Assembly: GCA_964521865.1 (NCBI GenBank)
Contig: CAZFTJ010000008.1
Coordinates: forward strand, 62,001-126,000
Length of the DNA: 64,000 nucleotides
Origin: CAYSRJ01 sp964521865
Lineage (GTDB): Bacteria; Spirochaetota; B62-G9; DRHN01
Direction of reading: 5' to 3'
Both the position numbers and the translations under genes were made by a program. Positions 52,272-61,374 of the stretch are shown in pieces. The notes under the pieces were generated by a model. The model was not told the DNA's origin, did no database searches, and worked only from the letters and a program-made list of their open reading frames with translations. The first letter of the stretch is position 1; each line of letters starts with the position of its first letter.

Positions 52272-52779
52272 ATTCTTCTCCTCTCACGCTTCTCTCCGTA
52301 CTGCCGCATACTTCATAATACTTCGAGGGTCCGACTCCTGTGCGCAGGTGAGGGTGAAGCGGAGCGAAACCGAACACCTGCGCCCTCATCGAGATAACGG
52401 CCTCTGGGACAGAAGGTCAATGCCCTGATGAGCTATACATTCGTATATGATTATATTCTCCACGCCAACGCATCACAAGCACTTTTGCCTCGAGTAATGT
52501 GTCGAATACTTCTCAGGTCGACGCTGCATTCCGTAACTTCCAAATGGAAGATGTGTTCATCCAGCATAGTGAGGCATACTCACCGTTTCCTCAATATCCC
52601 CCGTCGATTACTCCCTCGTATACAACTCCACAACAAATCGCTTTGGCTCATATCCATTCCTGCGGCCTTTCCTGATCCCCGTCCTCGCCCTTTGCAACAC
52701 TATGTAAATGGTAAATTGAATTCAGAGCGTCATGGAAGGTAAAATTTTAGACAGAGAGAAACCGGCAATCCCGCTCTTA
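52272..52779. other. gap upstream of carA, no gene recognised
   Basis: GCGCAGGTG (52342-52350) and CACCTGCGC (52375-52383) form a stem, with an alternative pairing through adjacent GAGGG/CCCTC. A minus-strand trace near 52500-52600 looks protein-like for about 35 codons but has no start or family. Otherwise nothing. Confidence 0.4.
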
Positions 52780-52837
52780 GGCGTTGACTTTTACGGACAG
52801 CCGTACTACTATCCTTAACAATTCGAACTGGAGGCGG
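52780..52837 (+). repeat. promoter repeat, carA copy
   Basis: Block running from GGCGTTGACTTTTACG to CAATTCGAACTGGAGGCGG; nearly the same as 55514-55570 in front of carB. Only the middle of the promoter spacer (GGACAG against TTTGT-type bases) and one or two others differ. Confidence 0.85.
52784..52812 (+). promoter_or_regulatory. carA promoter
   Basis: TTGACT, 17 bases, TACTAT, placed about 42 bases upstream of the carA ATG. Conserved downstream bases (CCTTAACAATTCGAA) cover the expected start site and may be a control element. Confidence 0.8.
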
Positions 52838-52854
52838 TATAAACGGAGGGACGG

Positions 52855-54018
52855 ATGAAGGCACTGCTCATGCTCGAGGATGGCCTGTGCTGTGAATGTG
52901 AAAGTTTCAGCGGCGAAGGCGAGGTGTTCGGGGAGCTGGTGTTCAATACATCTCTTACCGGGTATCAGGAGATTATCACGGATCCTTCTTACAAAGGTCA
53001 GATCGTGATGATGACCGCGAGCATGATCGGGAATTATGGAATCAGGGAAAACGAGGATGAATCGTCCGGGATTCATGCGGAGGGTCTTGTTGTCAGGGAG
53101 TATGGTGGAGAAACGCTCAACCGGAATGATGCGGGAAATCAAAAGAATCCCGAAAATACGCTTTCATACAGCGAAAAAGGCAGGGGTAAAAAGTCGGAAG
53201 ATCTTCACAACCGGATATTTACGAGCCTTGCCGGATATCTGAACAGCCGGGGTATAGTCGGGGTGCAGGGAGTGGACACTCGCTTTTTTACAAAATATAT
53301 CCGCGAGACCGGGGCGATGAAGGCGGGAATCACCACTCGAACTTTTGATAAAAAGAAGTTTTTACAGATGGTGAAGGATTCACCCGATATTGTCGGGCGC
53401 GATCTTGTAAAGGAAGTCACGACTAAAAACTCCTATCTTTTCATCCATGGGGAGGGTCCGCGGGTTGCCGTGCTTGATTGCGGCATCAAGGTAAGCTCAC
53501 TCTCACTGCTCGCACAGCTGGGGTGTCGCGTCGAAGTTTTTCCTGCGTCTGCCGTCAAACAGGATCTACTGAATACCCGCCCGGATGGTATACTTCTTTC
53601 CAACGGACCCGGCGACCCAGCGGCTCTCGGGGATATCGTTTCTCTCGTTTCATCTCTGATAGGCGAAGTGCCGATATTCGGCATCTGTCTGGGGCATCAG
53701 GTAATCGGGCAGGCGCTTGGTGCCAGGACATTCAAACTGAAGTTCGGACATCATGGCGGAAATCATCCGGTGCGTGAAGAGAGGACCGGTAAAGTATACA
53801 TCACCTCGCAGAACCATGGTTTTGCCGTAGACACTCAAACTCTTGATGCACGGGACATCGAGGTTTCATTCATTAACTTAAACGACTACACGCTTGAGGG
53901 CTTACGGCACAAAAAGCTTCCGCTTTTTTCCGTACAGTTTCATCCGGAGTCCGGCCCGGGACCGCACGACACCATGTTCCTGTTTGATGAATTTTTACAC
54001 ATGATCTGCGGTGAATAG
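52855..54018 (+). CDS. carA: carbamoyl-phosphate synthase small subunit (glutaminase)
   Basis: 387 residues. The N-terminal CarA domain ('VFNTSLTGYQEIITDPSYKG', 'GIVGVQGVDTRF') is followed by a class I glutamine amidotransferase with 'LSNGPGDP', the catalytic Cys in 'GICLGHQ' (about 278), and His-Glu in 'QFHPESGPGPHD'. It releases ammonia from glutamine for the synthase subunit, feeding arginine and pyrimidine synthesis. A hydrophilic insert of about 35 residues (84-118) after 'VVREYGG' is not present in standard CarA. GGAGGG precedes the ATG. Unusually, carB is not adjacent but 1.66 kb away. Confidence 0.95.
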   Translation: MKALLMLEDGLCCECESFSGEGEVFGELVFNTSLTGYQEIITDPSYKGQIVMMTASMIGNYGIRENEDESSGIHAEGLVVREYGGETLNRNDAGNQKNPENTLSYSEKGRGKKSEDLHNRIFTSLAGYLNSRGIVGVQGVDTRFFTKYIRETGAMKAGITTRTFDKKKFLQMVKDSPDIVGRDLVKEVTTKNSYLFIHGEGPRVAVLDCGIKVSSLSLLAQLGCRVEVFPASAVKQDLLNTRPDGILLSNGPGDPAALGDIVSLVSSLIGEVPIFGICLGHQVIGQALGARTFKLKFGHHGGNHPVREERTGKVYITSQNHGFAVDTQTLDARDIEVSFINLNDYTLEGLRHKKLPLFSVQFHPESGPGPHDTMFLFDEFLHMICGE

Positions 54019-54087
54019 GTGCACTTGCATCACGGGATACTGCCGAAGAAATAGTACTTCTACACATGAAAATGAGTTTTGATTACA

Positions 54088-54474
54088 CTATTGCTGATCC
54101 TCACTGAGTTCGATAATACTTTTCATCAGCGATAAGAGACATTCTCTTATTTCTTTCTTTTCCATTTTGCGGTACGAACTTACAAGTATTGCTTCTTCCT
54201 TTGAAACTTTTAAAAGAATTCGATCGTTTTTTATATACTCGCCGCCACCTTGTGCAACCTTAAATTGTTTCTCTTCAGGTAAAAAAGCACTCACAGGAAC
54301 GTCAAGAGCCTGTGAAATTTGATAGAGCCTGTTGAGAGTAATCTGGCTTCGTCCGCTTTCATACTTTTGAAGTTGTTGATAGGACAGATTAATCTTGTAT
54401 GCCAACTGAGATTGACTCAACCCTCGAAGAATACGGAACTCTCTTATTCTCTGTCCTACCCATGTAGGCAGCAT
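54088..54474 (-). CDS. XRE-family transcriptional regulator
   Basis: 128 residues from ATG 54474, served by TTGGAGG just upstream; the TTG at 54486 lies in that site and is not preferred. Helix-turn-helix 'RGLSQSQLAYKINLSYQQLQ' near residues 20-40, 'ALDVPVSAFLP', then a C-terminal half with 'LVSSYRKMEKKEIRECLLSL', as in alphaproteobacterial-type cell-cycle/XRE regulators. Divergent from the PAS protein; GGGTTT-N8-AAACCC (54522-54541) between them may be its operator. Confidence 0.88.
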   Translation of the reverse strand: MLPTWVGQRIREFRILRGLSQSQLAYKINLSYQQLQKYESGRSQITLNRLYQISQALDVPVSAFLPEEKQFKVAQGGGEYIKNDRILLKVSKEEAILVSSYRKMEKKEIRECLLSLMKSIIELSEDQQ

Positions 54475-54521
54475 TATATCCTCCAATGATACTTACGTAC
54501 CCTTCTTGTATCGTGATTATT

Positions 54522-54551
54522 GGGTTTAAAATTACAAACCCTTGGTTGTAT
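54522..54551. promoter_or_regulatory. overlapping inverted repeats, candidate operator
   Basis: GGGTTT-N8-AAACCC (54522-54541) and, overlapping it, TACAA-N8-TTGTA (54534-54551) lie between the divergent XRE regulator and PAS-protein genes, so one or both could be the regulator's site. Confidence 0.45.
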
Positions 54552-54628
54552 TTCCGCTTGCTTGAAACTATTAAAAGTAGTATGATCAGCAGTACAGTTT
54601 CAGACAATACTTACTAAACGGATCGGGA

Positions 54629-55468
54629 ATGTACGGGGAAAGCAGATCAAAACGGTTTTGGGGTTTAAGATATGGAGTGATAGCCGGTTCGGCAGCATCG
54701 CTATGTGCTGCTTTCCTACTGTATATTTTTGGAGAGGGGAGGTTGCTCATTCTTATTTTTATCATCTCATTTGTTGTTATTGTAGGCACAGGCGGAATGA
54801 TAGGCTGTTTGAGCGATCTAATCCATCAATTGCGAAAAAGGGAGCTGAAATATCGAAGTTTCGTTGAGCTGTCAAATGACGGCATTTTTATAACCGACGA
54901 CCGGGGAATCATTATTGAATGGAATAAGGCAGAGGAACACATTACAGGGCTGAAAGCGGCTGATGCAACAGGCTCTTTTGTTTGGAATGTTTTATTCAGG
55001 TCACTCCCTGACAAACAGAGAAATCCTGAACAATACAAAAAAATTAAATCCGATATGCTTCGTTTGCTGAATGAAACCGGAGAGCCCGGGCCAGGCATAG
55101 TGCTGGAGCAGGAAGATAGACACTGTGATGGAATACACAATATCGTTCAGAGATCGATTTTCCCAATCAAAACAGACAGAGGCTTGGCACTTGGCTGCAT
55201 CTCTCGCATCATTCCGAAGACCAGACAAACGGATGAAGCTTTTACTGAAATTGACATAAAATCTCGAGAATTACATTCTAAATCAGGAATAAAAAGCGGC
55301 ATAATTCCTATCTGCGCAAAATGCAAGAAGATACGTGATGAGAAAGGCCGTTGGCATCATGTGGAAGTTTATTTTAAAAATTATTATAAAGTAAAATTCA
55401 GCCACAGCATTTGTCCCGAATGTGTAAGAAAGCTTTACCCGGAATTCAATAAATATGGAAAAAAATGA
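54629..55468 (+). CDS. membrane PAS-domain sensor with C-terminal Cys4 motif, no output domain
   Basis: 279 residues. Two hydrophobic helices (about 13-33 and 38-60), a PAS domain (about 72-200; 'GIFITDDRGIIIEWNKAEEH'), then a C-terminal segment 'IPICAKCKKIRDEKGRW' and 'FSHSICPECVRKLYPEF' with paired cysteines that probably bind zinc. This tail is widespread on sensor proteins of deltaproteobacteria and other anaerobes. No kinase, GGDEF or other known output is present. It is divergent from an XRE regulator and lies between carA and carB. Confidence 0.8.
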   Translation: MYGESRSKRFWGLRYGVIAGSAASLCAAFLLYIFGEGRLLILIFIISFVVIVGTGGMIGCLSDLIHQLRKRELKYRSFVELSNDGIFITDDRGIIIEWNKAEEHITGLKAADATGSFVWNVLFRSLPDKQRNPEQYKKIKSDMLRLLNETGEPGPGIVLEQEDRHCDGIHNIVQRSIFPIKTDRGLALGCISRIIPKTRQTDEAFTEIDIKSRELHSKSGIKSGIIPICAKCKKIRDEKGRWHHVEVYFKNYYKVKFSHSICPECVRKLYPEFNKYGKK

Positions 55469-55513
55469 GCAGTAGCACCCGATTTGCCGCATGAGGTCGT
55501 AGGGTTCCTCTTT

Positions 55514-55570
55514 GGCGTTGACTTTTACGTTTGTCCGTACTACTATCCTTAACAATTCGAACCGGAGCGG
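55514..55570 (+). repeat. promoter repeat, carB copy
   Basis: Near-identical to 52780-52837. Sequence outside the block differs, so the match ends sharply on both sides. Confidence 0.85.
55518..55546 (+). promoter_or_regulatory. carB promoter
   Basis: TTGACT, 17 bases, TACTAT, the same boxes and spacing as carA. The leader to the carB ATG is about 130 bases, longer than that of carA. Confidence 0.8.
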
Positions 55571-55583
55571 CTGAACGCGCAGA

Positions 55584-55667
55584 ATGGATGCTGATATAGC
55601 ATATGATGTGATGGCCAAGCGGTCTTACTCGGACGTGAGGCCCCCAATAAACTTCGGTAATGAGTGA
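55584..55667 (+). CDS. possible 27-residue leader peptide upstream of carB
   Basis: ATG 55584 to TGA 55665-55667, ending 15 bases before the carB start. GGAG at 55564-55567 is rather far from the ATG, so translation is doubtful. No run of Arg codons or other obvious attenuator feature; low confidence. Confidence 0.25.
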   Translation: MDADIAYDVMAKRSYSDVRPPINFGNE

Positions 55668-55682
55668 GACGGAACAAAAAGT

Positions 55683-58600
55683 ATGCCGAAGAGAACGGAC
55701 ATAAAAAAGATTCTCGTTGTGGGTTCGGGACCGATTGTCATCGGCCAGGCGTGCGAATTCGATTATTCGGGAACACAGGCCCTCAAGGCGTTGAAAGAGG
55801 AGGGCTATTCGGTAATTCTCGTGAACAGCAATCCCGCAACGGTTATGACGGACAGGAAGATGGCGGACCGGACCTATATCGAGCCGCTTGCGGTCGAGCC
55901 TGTCGCGCAGATCATTGCGCGCGAGCGGCCGGATGCAGTGCTTCCAACGCTCGGCGGCCAGACCGCCCTCAACCTTATACGCGACCTTTCAGAAGCAGGG
56001 GTGCTCGGACAATTCGGGGTCGAGTGCATCGGCGCGGATATCGAGGTTATACGAAGGGCCGAACAGCGCGAGCTCTTTAAAAAGGCCATGGAGGAGATCG
56101 GCCTCGATGTTCCCAGGAGCGGTCTGGCTCATTCCATGGAGGAAGCCCGTGCTGTTCTCAAGACGGTCGGACTGCCGGCCATAGTACGTCCCAGTTTCAC
56201 GCTCGGGGGTCGTGGAGGCGGCCTCGCGTTTTCCGATACCGAATTCGAGCAGGCTGTTCGCAAGGGTGTCGAGGACAGCCCCGTCCACCAGGTGCTCATC
56301 GAGGAGTCGATTCACGGCTGGAAGGAGTTTGAGTACGAGGTGATGCGGGATAAAAAAGATAACGCCGTTATTATCTGCTGCATCGAGAACATCGATCCCA
56401 TGGGCATACACACGGGTGACAGCGTTACGGTAACACCCGCCATGACCATTTCGGACATGGAAAACCAATATATGCGCGACGCATCGATCGCCATACTGCG
56501 GAAAATCGGTGTAGAAACGGGCGGGTCGAATGTGCAGTTTGCCATGCATCCGGACACAGGGCGGATCGTGGCCATCGAAATGAACCCGAGGGTTTCGAGA
56601 AGCTCCGCGCTCGCATCGAAAGCAACCGGCTTTCCGATTGCGAAGATTGCGGCAAAGCTTGCGGTAGGATATACGCTCGACGAAATACCAAACGATATAA
56701 CCAAAAAAACTCCTGCGTGCTTTGAGCCGGTTATCGATTATGTGGGGGTCAAAATGCCGCGTTTTAACTTTGAAAAGTTCCCGGGCGCCTCCAGTGAGCT
56801 TTCGATACAGATGAAATCCGTGGGCGAGATAATGGCCCTGGGAAGGACCTTTTTAGAAGCCGTGTTCAAGGGTTTAAGGGCGCTCGAAAGTGCGGATGCA
56901 TGGTACAGAACAACCCGGAAGGCCGGTACCGAAGAGATGCTTTCGTTTATATCAAAACAGAAGCCTGACCGTATTCCCTTCATCATCGAAGCCCTGAGAC
57001 GGAAGGTGAGTGAGAAAGATATACATGAGCTCACTCGTATAGACCCCTGGTATATCCGCATGTTCAAAAGGGCGTCCAATCTGATGGACCGTATACAAAA
57101 CAATCCCCTTCAAGCGGACGTCGTGCGCCGGGCAAAAACCGCCGGGTTTTCAGACGAGCTAATCGGCCATTTGCAAAAATCGGACGGCGACAGCATCCGC
57201 AGTTTCAGAAAAAAACACAAAATACTTCCTGCCTATAAAATGGTGGACACCTGCGCCGCCGAATTCGAGGCATGTACGCCGTATTTTTATTCGAGCTACG
57301 ACAGAGAAGACGAAACGATTTGCACGAATAGGGAAAAGGTTCTCATACTGGGCAGCGGTCCCAACCGCATCGGCCAGGGGATAGAGTTTGACTATTGCTG
57401 CGTGCAGGCGTCCTTCGAGCTCAAGGCCCTGGGGTATGAAACAATAATGGTAAACAGCAACCCGGAAACGGTCAGCACCGACTACGATACGTCAGACCGC
57501 CTCTATTTCGAGCCCGTTACATTCGAGGATGTGATGAATATCATCGAAAAAGAACGTCCCATAGGTGTTATCGTTCAGTTCGGCGGGCAGACACCGCTCA
57601 ATATGGCGAAAAAGCTCGAAAAAAGCGGTGTGAGAATACTCGGCACTTCAACCGATTCGATACACCGGGCGGAATCGCGTGAGGAGTTTTCGGACCTCGT
57701 CGAGGAGCTCGGTCTCAGACAGCCGCCGAACGGCACGGCGAAGAGCAGAGAAGAGGCCCTGAAGATTGCCAAATCCGTGGGGTACCCGGTGCTCGTCCGG
57801 CCTTCATTTATACTCGGCGGCAGCAAGATGGCTATTCTGTATGATGAACAGAGTCTGAAGCAGTACCTGTCTCATGCTGAGGCGCTTTCGAAGGGAAACC
57901 CCATCCTCATCGACCGGTTTCTCGAGGACGCGTTCGAGTACGATATAGATGCGGTCTCGGACGGCGCACAGGTGGCGATAGGCGGTGTTATGGAACATAT
58001 AGAGGAAGCCGGTGTGCATTCCGGTGATTCTGCATGCGCCATCCCCCCGGTTAAATCGAAAGATGAGTGGATAGAGGAGATCAAACGTCAGACGAGGGTG
58101 ATTGCAAAAACGCTCGGCGTTGTGGGCCTTATCAATATCCAGTTTGCCGTTCAGAATGACCTCGTATATGTACTCGAAGTCAACCCGCGGGCATCGCGGA
58201 CCGTCCCGTTCGTGTCCAAAGCCACGTCCTTTCCGCTTGCACGGGTTGCAACGGCGCTCATGATGGGAAAGACGCTCGAAGAGCTCGGCATTACAACCGG
58301 CCTCGCCGCCCACTATGTATCGGTCAAAGAGTCGGTTTTGCCGTTCAACCGTTTTCCCGGAACCGACCCGCTGCTCGGTCCTGAGATGCGCTCGACAGGG
58401 GAGGTGATGGGAACGGGTGCTTCCTTCGGTGAAGCCTTCTACAAGGCCGAGCTCGGGGCGAATACACCGCTTCCGATAAACGGCGTCGTTTTCATAAGCG
58501 TGCACGACAGTGATAAGGATACCATACTGCCGGTTGCTAAAAAACTCAGTGAGCTCGGAATCAAGATAACGGCCACGAGCGGCACAGCCTCCTACTTGTG

Positions 58601-58880
58601 GAAGCACGGTATATGGTCCGATGTGCTCCAGAAGATTCATGAGGGGCATCCGAACGTGCTCGATTATATTGAAAATGCAAGGATCGATCTTTTCATCAAC
58701 ACTCCACTGGGGAAGGAATCTCAGATCGATGATTATACGATACGTCAGGCGGCGATACGCCACGGCATCGCCTACACAACGACCACATCGGCCGCAGTCG
58801 CCGCAGTCGAAGGAATCGAGGCCAAGCTGAACGGACATATTTTTGTGCGACATCTGCAGGAGAACCCCTTTTTCTACTGA
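55683..58880 (+). CDS. carB: carbamoyl-phosphate synthase large subunit
   Basis: 1065 residues, full length. Two homologous ATP-grasp halves: 'LVVGSGPIVIGQACEFDYSG' starts the first, 'LILGSGPNRIGQGIEFDYCC' the second (about 555); ATP-binding and metal residues are visible in 'EMNPRVSRSSALASKATGF' and 'EVNPRASRTVPFVSKATSF'. The last 130 residues are the allosteric domain ('VFISVHDSDKD', 'LGIKITATSGTASYL'). It makes carbamoyl phosphate from bicarbonate, ATP and CarA-derived ammonia. No gene of arginine or pyrimidine synthesis is next to it. Confidence 0.97.
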   Translation: MPKRTDIKKILVVGSGPIVIGQACEFDYSGTQALKALKEEGYSVILVNSNPATVMTDRKMADRTYIEPLAVEPVAQIIARERPDAVLPTLGGQTALNLIRDLSEAGVLGQFGVECIGADIEVIRRAEQRELFKKAMEEIGLDVPRSGLAHSMEEARAVLKTVGLPAIVRPSFTLGGRGGGLAFSDTEFEQAVRKGVEDSPVHQVLIEESIHGWKEFEYEVMRDKKDNAVIICCIENIDPMGIHTGDSVTVTPAMTISDMENQYMRDASIAILRKIGVETGGSNVQFAMHPDTGRIVAIEMNPRVSRSSALASKATGFPIAKIAAKLAVGYTLDEIPNDITKKTPACFEPVIDYVGVKMPRFNFEKFPGASSELSIQMKSVGEIMALGRTFLEAVFKGLRALESADAWYRTTRKAGTEEMLSFISKQKPDRIPFIIEALRRKVSEKDIHELTRIDPWYIRMFKRASNLMDRIQNNPLQADVVRRAKTAGFSDELIGHLQKSDGDSIRSFRKKHKILPAYKMVDTCAAEFEACTPYFYSSYDREDETICTNREKVLILGSGPNRIGQGIEFDYCCVQASFELKALGYETIMVNSNPETVSTDYDTSDRLYFEPVTFEDVMNIIEKERPIGVIVQFGGQTPLNMAKKLEKSGVRILGTSTDSIHRAESREEFSDLVEELGLRQPPNGTAKSREEALKIAKSVGYPVLVRPSFILGGSKMAILYDEQSLKQYLSHAEALSKGNPILIDRFLEDAFEYDIDAVSDGAQVAIGGVMEHIEEAGVHSGDSACAIPPVKSKDEWIEEIKRQTRVIAKTLGVVGLINIQFAVQNDLVYVLEVNPRASRTVPFVSKATSFPLARVATALMMGKTLEELGITTGLAAHYVSVKESVLPFNRFPGTDPLLGPEMRSTGEVMGTGASFGEAFYKAELGANTPLPINGVVFISVHDSDKDTILPVAKKLSELGIKITATSGTASYLWKHGIWSDVLQKIHEGHPNVLDYIENARIDLFINTPLGKESQIDDYTIRQAAIRHGIAYTTTTSAAVAAVEGIEAKLNGHIFVRHLQENPFFY

Positions 58881-59035
58881 TTCTGTTGGTTATTGAAAGA
58901 AGACGTTTTCCGGAATTTCTTTCCTCATTCAGTTTTCGTGAGGGCTGCGGGAAATGGCTGCATGCTCCTATCCCCCGTATTTCAAGGAAGAAAAGGTGGC
59001 GAGGAAAAGCACGATAATAGGCTTCAATAACGGAA

Positions 59036-59938
59036 ATGAAACGTATGGGTATGTCTAATGACGGTAAAGAGGGCAGTGGACGTGCACTTGCCCATATCGA
59101 GCTTGCCGGGCACAGCATAAGCCGGCTTATTCTTGGAAACAATCCGATCTCCGGTGTAAGCCATTTTTCCACCCGGCTCAGTAAAGCGATGGAAGGATAC
59201 TTTACCATGGAGAACGCAAAGGCTCTTTTCAGACGATGTGAAGAAAACGGGATCACTGCATTTCAGGGAAGGGCGGACCGCTGGATTTTTCATCTGCTCC
59301 GTGAGTACAGGGAGGAGGGAGGCACTCTCAAGTTTATCTGCCAGACCGCGAGTGAGATGGAGGACATATGTGCCAATATACGTCTGGCGGTAAGGGAGGG
59401 AGCCATAGGCGTATATCACCACGGAACGCAGACGGACAATTACTGGATTACGGGCAGGATCGAAGAGGTCAGGGAGATTATGAAAACGGCCCGCGACAGC
59501 GGCGCTGCAGTGGGCATCGGCAGTCATAAACCGGAAGTAATCGAGTATATAGAGGAAAAGGGCTGGGATGTGGATTTCTATATGGCGAGTTTCTATAATG
59601 TGTATAAGAGGATTACCGGCTGGAAAAAAAGCTCTATCATAACCGGCATTGTTACCGAGGACTGTTTCGAGGATGAAGACCGCGACCGAATGTGTGAAAC
59701 GATACGAAGGGTATCAAAGCCCTGTCTCTGCTTCAAGATACTTGCCGCAGGAAGGAACTGCAGAACTCCTCAAGATACCGAAGAAGCCTTCAGGTATGCT
59801 TTCCGCAATATAAAGCCGATTGATGCCGTTGTCGTCGGGATGTTTCCGCACGAGCGTGATCAAGTCAGGGAAAACACGGCGCTGACGCTGCAGTATGGGA
59901 GCCTGCAAGAAGATGAATCATATGAGTATTATCCGTAG
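59036..59938 (+). CDS. TIM-barrel protein related to aldo/keto reductases, function unknown
   Basis: 300 residues. 'GHSISRLILGNNPISGVSHF' near the N-terminus resembles the opening strand of aldo/keto-reductase-like proteins; 'ENGITAFQGRADR', 'DFYMASFYNVYKR' and 'KPCLCFKILAAGR' look like successive barrel strands. The catalytic Asp-Tyr-Lys-His set of true aldo/keto reductases is not evident, though the Lys in 'FKILAAGR' may be an active-site base. Start among ATG 59036, 59045 and 59051 is uncertain. The 3' end overlaps the opposing gene by 10 bases. Confidence 0.6.
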   Translation: MKRMGMSNDGKEGSGRALAHIELAGHSISRLILGNNPISGVSHFSTRLSKAMEGYFTMENAKALFRRCEENGITAFQGRADRWIFHLLREYREEGGTLKFICQTASEMEDICANIRLAVREGAIGVYHHGTQTDNYWITGRIEEVREIMKTARDSGAAVGIGSHKPEVIEYIEEKGWDVDFYMASFYNVYKRITGWKKSSIITGIVTEDCFEDEDRDRMCETIRRVSKPCLCFKILAAGRNCRTPQDTEEAFRYAFRNIKPIDAVVVGMFPHERDQVRENTALTLQYGSLQEDESYEYYP

Positions 59939-60219
59939 TACTCCACGGTATACTCATAGGTGTGCAGAAGACCCGGATAACTGGTTTCTACAAGGTTGAT
60001 GATCTTGTTCATGACGGATTCGAGCAGGAGCTTGTCGTTGGAAACGTACACGAGGCCCAGCACCGCCTCCCTGGCGGTGTTCTGCTGGTCGATTTCCGAA
60101 ATGGAAGCCCTGAATTTTGACCAGATCCTGTCCTTCAAGCCTCTGACAACACTCCTTTTATCTTTGAGCGATGAAGCCTGAGGAATTCTGAGCTCTATTT
60201 TGGATACCAGAACCTTCAT
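59929..60219 (-). CDS. DUF503 family protein (YlxP-like)
   Basis: 96 residues, the typical family length. 'KIELRIPQASSLKDKRSVVR' and 'FRASISEIDQQNTAREAVLG' are the conserved blocks. Members often lie near ribosome-maturation genes such as rbfA and may be ribosome-related, but the role is unknown. Ends by overlapping the convergent gene. 87 bases downstream of the phosphatase gene on the same strand, so the two may be co-transcribed. Confidence 0.85.
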   Translation of the reverse strand: MKVLVSKIELRIPQASSLKDKRSVVRGLKDRIWSKFRASISEIDQQNTAREAVLGLVYVSNDKLLLESVMNKIINLVETSYPGLLHTYEYTVEYYG

Positions 60220-60306
60220 TATTATCGCCGCCTGTTAAAAATAGTTTTCCTTCGTTAATCACTCTTATTTCCGCCCTACGTGCGGTTTTCAGCCATACTG
60301 CCTTTC

Positions 60307-61083
60307 TCAGGAAGAAGTGATGCACTTTTTCAGCTCGGTGAAAATGTTGCTGTCGCCTGCAATGACATCCAAATGGCTGTTGACACGTGTGATGTCGAGG
60401 GTTGCTCCGGATCTTTCCGCTATAAGAGCGGCGGCAGCAATATCCCACTCATTCACCCAGTGCTGAATGTACGCATTTACCCTTCCACACGCGAGATAGC
60501 AGAGGTCGAGGGCGGCAGAGCCGAAAAATCTGATTTTTTTTACGCGCTTCGATATTTTCTGAAATATGCGCGCTCCGTCCTCGAGACTCTGCGCCTTGAA
60601 AAATCCTCCTGAAATTACGACCTCTTCCAGACGAGTTACAGTACGTCTTTTAATGGGTTCGTTGTTCAAATAGGAGCCGTGACTGCCGACGGCGGAAAAC
60701 ATCTCGTCCCGTACCGGGTCATATACGGCGCCGACGACATATTTTCCATTATTTTTGAACGCGATGGAGGTACAGAAATGCGGTATGCCCATAAAGTAGT
60801 TGACGCTCCCGTCGAGCGGGTCGATTACCCAGTTGCCGTCAACGGCCTCATCAACCCTGCCGCTCTCCTCGCAGATGAATCCGTGTTCGGGATATTTTTT
60901 TCTTATTGAATCTTTCATGAGGTTTTCTGTCACAACATCGACGTCGAGCTTTATATCGTGTGCATATGAAGAGGTCACCGAAATAGCATTTCGTTTGAAT
61001 CGTTCGAGCAGGTATGTTCCGGCCTCTTTGGCCGTTTCCACGCAGCTCGTATAGAGATCGTCTATGTCTGTGCCGCTTTCCAT
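60307..61083 (-). CDS. inositol monophosphatase family protein
   Basis: 258 residues. 'GFICEESG' gives the first metal-binding Glu, 'WVIDPLDGSVNY' the Asp-Pro-Leu-Asp-Gly-Ser motif, and 'VNEWDIAAAALIAERSG' the C-terminal Trp-Asp motif; together they bind three Mg2+ ions. Substrates in the family include inositol-1-phosphate, fructose-1,6-bisphosphate, NADP and PAP (CysQ). A standalone inositol phosphatase cannot be told from a CysQ or histidinol-phosphatase here. Confidence 0.9.
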   Translation of the reverse strand: MESGTDIDDLYTSCVETAKEAGTYLLERFKRNAISVTSSYAHDIKLDVDVVTENLMKDSIRKKYPEHGFICEESGRVDEAVDGNWVIDPLDGSVNYFMGIPHFCTSIAFKNNGKYVVGAVYDPVRDEMFSAVGSHGSYLNNEPIKRRTVTRLEEVVISGGFFKAQSLEDGARIFQKISKRVKKIRFFGSAALDLCYLACGRVNAYIQHWVNEWDIAAAALIAERSGATLDITRVNSHLDVIAGDSNIFTELKKCITSS

Positions 61084-61244
61084 TGAGCGATTCCCTGAGG
61101 TTCGAGGTTTGTTCTTTACCGGAAAAATGTCCGTTAAAGAGAGAGAGGTGCTGCAAGCTCTCAGTTAAATATGGCGAAAATTTTTCCCTCTTTCAAGACA
61201 AACTTACAATCCTGGTATTGATTTATTGATAGTGTCATACTATA

Positions 61245-61273
61245 TTGACATGAATACTGTTGCCCTGTATTAT
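61245..61273 (+). promoter_or_regulatory. sigma-70 promoter upstream of the HAD gene
   Basis: TTGACA, exactly 17 bases, TATTAT, in the divergent space between the phosphatase genes and about 100 bases ahead of the HAD start. May also drive the V-ATPase operon. Confidence 0.75.
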
Positions 61274-61374
61274 GTTCGGCAGTACGTCCTGAACCTGTGA
61301 TAATTAAAATAGCGTTCATCGCGGGATTTTTTCGCGTGCCGATCATAGAAGAGTGTGTATTCAGAGGCTGTACG

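Noticed and set aside
52780..52837. tRNA fragment because of the TTCGAA box
   Set aside because: No cloverleaf can be drawn; the block fits a promoter with -35 and -10 boxes.
57804..58853. Long minus-strand open frame of 349 codons
   Set aside because: It lies wholly inside carB in antisense; such frames arise from carB codon bias and show no family features.
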